This document shows, piece by piece, positions 61,885-64,000 of a stretch of DNA of 64,000 nt. Both the position numbers and the translations under genes were made by a program. Each line of letters starts with the position of its first letter. The stretch's first letter is position 1. The notes beneath the pieces were generated by a model. The model searched no databases. It worked only from the letters and a program-made list of their open reading frames with translations, and was not told where the DNA came from. Origin of the DNA: Pantanalinema rosaneae (GTDB lineage: Bacteria; Cyanobacteriota; Cyanobacteriia; Leptolyngbyales; Leptolyngbyaceae); the NCBI RefSeq assembly GCF_050753385.1, contig NZ_JBLZFZ010000029.1:24110-88109 (forward strand). The letters are read 5' to 3'.

Positions 61885-62140
61885 GAAATCCTGTTTACAA
61901 AACAGGGAGGACTTCCCTATTCTTGGTCACTGACACTCTTTACGATCGACACGAGTATTATTTACTCCCCTTAAAATATCTTATCTGGGTAAAAGTTCTT
62001 GACTTTCTTGGTCGAAAGTTCTAACCAAACAGAATTTCAGGATTTATGCCTTTCAACGAATTTAGACCATAGGCAGTTCGCTATAGTTGTAGTTGCCATC
62101 TGGTTGAATTGATACAGGGTAGAGCGCCATAGCCTGGGTT

Positions 62141-62581
62141 ATGAACACAGAATCTATATTCCAAAAAACCTGGCTATCTCTCACGTTGATGGGGATATCC
62201 TATATACTTTTAGGCTGGTATTTATCGGCTCATCAAATCATCTGGTTGTTGGGGGCTTGTGTTCTAATCGCTACCTTAGTTCTGGCTTGGAAAAATGCTC
62301 CTATGATTGAATTTTTGGACTGGTTGAGACATCAACGGTTATTTACTGTCATTGGCATCAGTCTGCTCACAAGTGTGATCGTTATTGCTTTGCTCGTTAA
62401 ACCCTTCTTCCTCAACCTATTTTTTCTCCCGGTTCTAACGATCCTGTTTGCTGACATGGAACTCCGAGTAGCAGGGTTTCCCGAAAAAGATATTCTGTTA
62501 TCCCTCGTTACCATTGCCGGACTCAGCCTGGGACTGGGTGAGGCGATCGATCTATTTATCTCTCCCAGCCTCAGATATTAA
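62141..62581 (+). CDS. Hypothetical membrane protein, 146 residues
   Basis: Four hydrophobic segments (~residues 12-30, ~33-50, ~68-90 and ~93-106, with a fifth near 120-138). There are no recognised motifs. The ATG at 62141 lacks a strong ribosome-binding site. The 256 bp before it hold nothing else I can support. It is followed 204 bp later by the Hli gene. A real gene on length and composition; function unknown. Confidence 0.6.
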   Translation: MNTESIFQKTWLSLTLMGISYILLGWYLSAHQIIWLLGACVLIATLVLAWKNAPMIEFLDWLRHQRLFTVIGISLLTSVIVIALLVKPFFLNLFFLPVLTILFADMELRVAGFPEKDILLSLVTIAGLSLGLGEAIDLFISPSLRY

Positions 62582-62785
62582 CGCTACTGGCAACAGAAAT
62601 CTCGGCTTGAGCGTCAGGTAAAACACCCGCTCCCCTTTCAGTTCAGCCTGCATCGATCGCATCATTCAGCTTCACTCAAAACCTCATCCTGAGATATAGA
62701 ACAAAGCTGATCCTAAAGCAGACTGCGAGCGAAAACCGAATCGTTAGCATGAAGTCGCAACCAAGAACGATCAGGAATTACGCTC

Positions 62786-62992
62786 ATGACCACTGGAACC
62801 AACAGAGCCAATCAAGTCCCTACCGTTACTCCCGCCTACAATGGCTCTGATCGCAATGCCTGGATCTTCGGCTGGAATCCTCAACAGGAACTCTGGAATG
62901 GTCGGTTAGCCATGCTAGGGTTTGTCGCTTATCTCCTGTGGGATATAGCTGGATATAGCGTCCTACGCCATGTGCTGCATCTGATTCGGTAA
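62786..62992 (+). CDS. High-light-inducible protein (Hli/SCP family)
   Basis: 68 residues. The single membrane helix carries the chlorophyll-binding motif ELWNGRLAMLGF, with Glu35, Asn38 and Arg40 in the family pattern ExxNGRxAMxG. The N-terminal ~28 residues are a polar extension. Hli proteins bind chlorophyll and carotenoid in thylakoids, and protect photosystems and chlorophyll biosynthesis under stress. This marks the source as an oxygenic phototroph. Confidence 0.92.
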   Translation: MTTGTNRANQVPTVTPAYNGSDRNAWIFGWNPQQELWNGRLAMLGFVAYLLWDIAGYSVLRHVLHLIR

Positions 62993-63107
62993 AACATTCC
63001 AGCGATCGTAGCATTCAATTGCGCCATGAACGACCCGAGTAGAGCCATCCTTTTCAGCCTCGGACTACTCGGCAACAGAGAGTTTTGACCTAACACGAGA
63101 CATCACT

Positions 63108-63578
63108 ATGCAAACATCGCCAACCTCATCCCCTGCATCCATTGCATCCATTCGCTATTGTGCCCTAAGTTTAGGCATCTTCTTCTTCCTTTTGGGTTTG
63201 GCTGGTTTCGTTCCTGCTTTCGTTGCTAGCCCTGCCAATGCCTATCCCATCAGTGGCTACGGCTACCTATTTGGAATTTTTCCCACGAACTATTTTCACA
63301 ATGCGATCGGAATTTTAGTGGGTCTTTGGGGGATTGCCGCCTTTACTAGCCTCAGTGGAGCCATTGTCTTCAACCGTATCTTTACTATCGTTTACGCCCT
63401 TAGTGCCCTGCTCGGTATCCTGCCAGTCACCAATACGTTGTTCGGCACGATGCCCCTATATGGCAACAATGTTTGGTTAAATATCCTGGTTGCCGCGATC
63501 GCCTATTACTACGGCTTTATCAAACCGGCAGAAATCACCACTCCTGGGTCTTCATCCAGTGTGCAATCTGGTGTGTAA
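63108..63578 (+). CDS. DUF4383 family membrane protein
   Basis: 156 residues with four transmembrane helices (~22-42, ~60-82, ~86-105 and ~118-138). The segment LFGIFPTNYFHNAIGILVGL (~residues 54-73) is the family signature. Function is unknown. It lies 115 bp downstream of the Hli gene and may share stress regulation, but this is only gene proximity. Confidence 0.82.
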   Translation: MQTSPTSSPASIASIRYCALSLGIFFFLLGLAGFVPAFVASPANAYPISGYGYLFGIFPTNYFHNAIGILVGLWGIAAFTSLSGAIVFNRIFTIVYALSALLGILPVTNTLFGTMPLYGNNVWLNILVAAIAYYYGFIKPAEITTPGSSSSVQSGV

Positions 63579-63671
63579 TCCAACGAACTGAGCCTCTATC
63601 GCGATCGCGGCTGAATAGATTTGGATCAATGCCGTTGCATCGTGGCCTCACCTCAATTCTCTTGCTACTCC

Positions 63672-63697
63672 AGCAGTCCTCTATGGGCTGCTTTTTT
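63672..63697 (+). terminator. Rho-independent terminator
   Basis: AGCAGTCC (63672-63679) pairs with GGGCTGCT (63685-63692), including one G-T pair, with a 5-nt loop and six T's. It ends the DUF4383 transcript before rsmG. Confidence 0.85.
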
Positions 63698-63733
63698 GCA
63701 TTATGATCTCGATCGCTATCCTGTTAATGGCTC

Positions 63734-63981
63734 ATGATTAACCCTGCATCCTACTCCGCCTTACCTGATCATTCTGTTCTTTGGCTCGACACCTTAAAGT
63801 GGCAACCTCACCCCACCCAGACCGAGCAATTTCAACAACTCTACGCCGGAATTCTGGCGGGTAATCAACAGTTCAACCTCACTCGTATCACTGAACCGGA
63901 TGATTTTTGGGAGAAACATCTCTGGGATTCATTACGGGGAATTAAAGGGTTTCTGGTGGGGGAGAGTGGGGAAGGTAAGGG
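63734..63981 (+). CDS. rsmG: 16S rRNA m7G methyltransferase RsmG, 3' end missing
   Basis: Only the first ~82 codons are present; the contig ends inside the gene. The N-terminal helical region shows NQQFNLTRITEPDDFWEKHL and WDSLRGIK, matching RsmG (GidB) proteins, which methylate N7 of G527 in 16S rRNA. The SAM-binding motif lies beyond the end. The frame continues into the adapter bases at 63982-64000, which do not belong to the gene. Confidence 0.85.
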
Positions 63982-64000
63982 CTGTCTCTTATACACATCT
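63982..64000. other. Tn5/Nextera mosaic-end adapter sequence (artefact)
   Basis: The last 19 bases read CTGTCTCTTATACACATCT, exactly the Tn5 mosaic end used in transposase-based sequencing libraries. This is library adapter left at a contig end, not genomic sequence. Confidence 0.97.

Overview
The window reads as chromosomal DNA of a cyanobacterium. The palindrome GCGATCGC (the HIP1 site typical of many cyanobacteria) occurs throughout, inside and between genes. The gene content agrees: a high-light-inducible (Hli) protein, a pheophorbide a oxygenase/Tic55-like Rieske protein, CHAT, CHASE2, DUF1822 and DUF928 proteins, an AMIN-domain TonB receptor, heptanucleotide tandem repeats and a REP-associated transposase. 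The mix suggests a filamentous or otherwise large-genome lineage, but no marker here fixes the genus. The last 19 bases are the Tn5 (Nextera) mosaic end, so the window ends at a contig end in sequencing adapter, inside a truncated rsmG.

Layout. 1-4.5 kb: glycogen/starch breakdown (5'-cut debranching enzyme, GH13 amylase), with a convergent ABC ATPase. 4.4-7.4 kb: a small membrane protein, a VapBC-like pair, a lone DUF1400 protein, a GIY-YIG protein, then a 0.7 kb gene-poor stretch with dispersed repeats. 7.4-10.3 kb: exbD-exbB, divergent from an unusual tonB-like gene, followed by 1.1 kb without a convincing gene. 11.4-14 kb: a GT4 glycosyltransferase, and a methyltransferase-cupin pair. 14.2-21.3 kb: a CHAT protease, a sigma-70 family factor, a DUF1822 protein, a CHAT-CHASE2 membrane protein and a DUF928 protein, the last four tightly packed. 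This is the strongest candidate for an incompletely described signalling system. 21.4-26.2 kb: an RND efflux adaptor and pump. 26.4-31 kb: a CGTase-like GH13-CBM20 enzyme, an isochorismatase-like hydrolase and a PaO-like oxygenase. 31.2-37.7 kb: a large hybrid histidine kinase and an EAL-GAF-GGDEF protein.

38-43.2 kb: an arsenic island with a PstS-like binding protein, arsR, ArsJ-associated GAPDH, arsJ and acr3. Four copies of an ATCAA-N6-TTGAT-type operator lie in its promoters. 43.4-51 kb: a duplicated-domain lipoprotein-like gene, then on the minus strand an AraC regulator, an AMIN-TonB receptor, an iron-siderophore binding lipoprotein and an MFS exporter. A 21-bp-period direct repeat between regulator and receptor is a good candidate AraC-type binding site. 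The exbB/exbD/tonB genes at 7-10 kb could energise this receptor. 51.5-55.5 kb: two sensor kinases in an operon. 55.8-60.7 kb: a RAYT transposase with REP-like palindromes inside its reading frame, and a SWIM protein plus SNF2 helicase operon. 61-64 kb: small membrane proteins, an Hli protein, a DUF4383 protein, a terminator and the truncated rsmG.

All family names rest on motif and sequence recognition by eye; no database search was run. No rRNA, tRNA or CRISPR array was seen.
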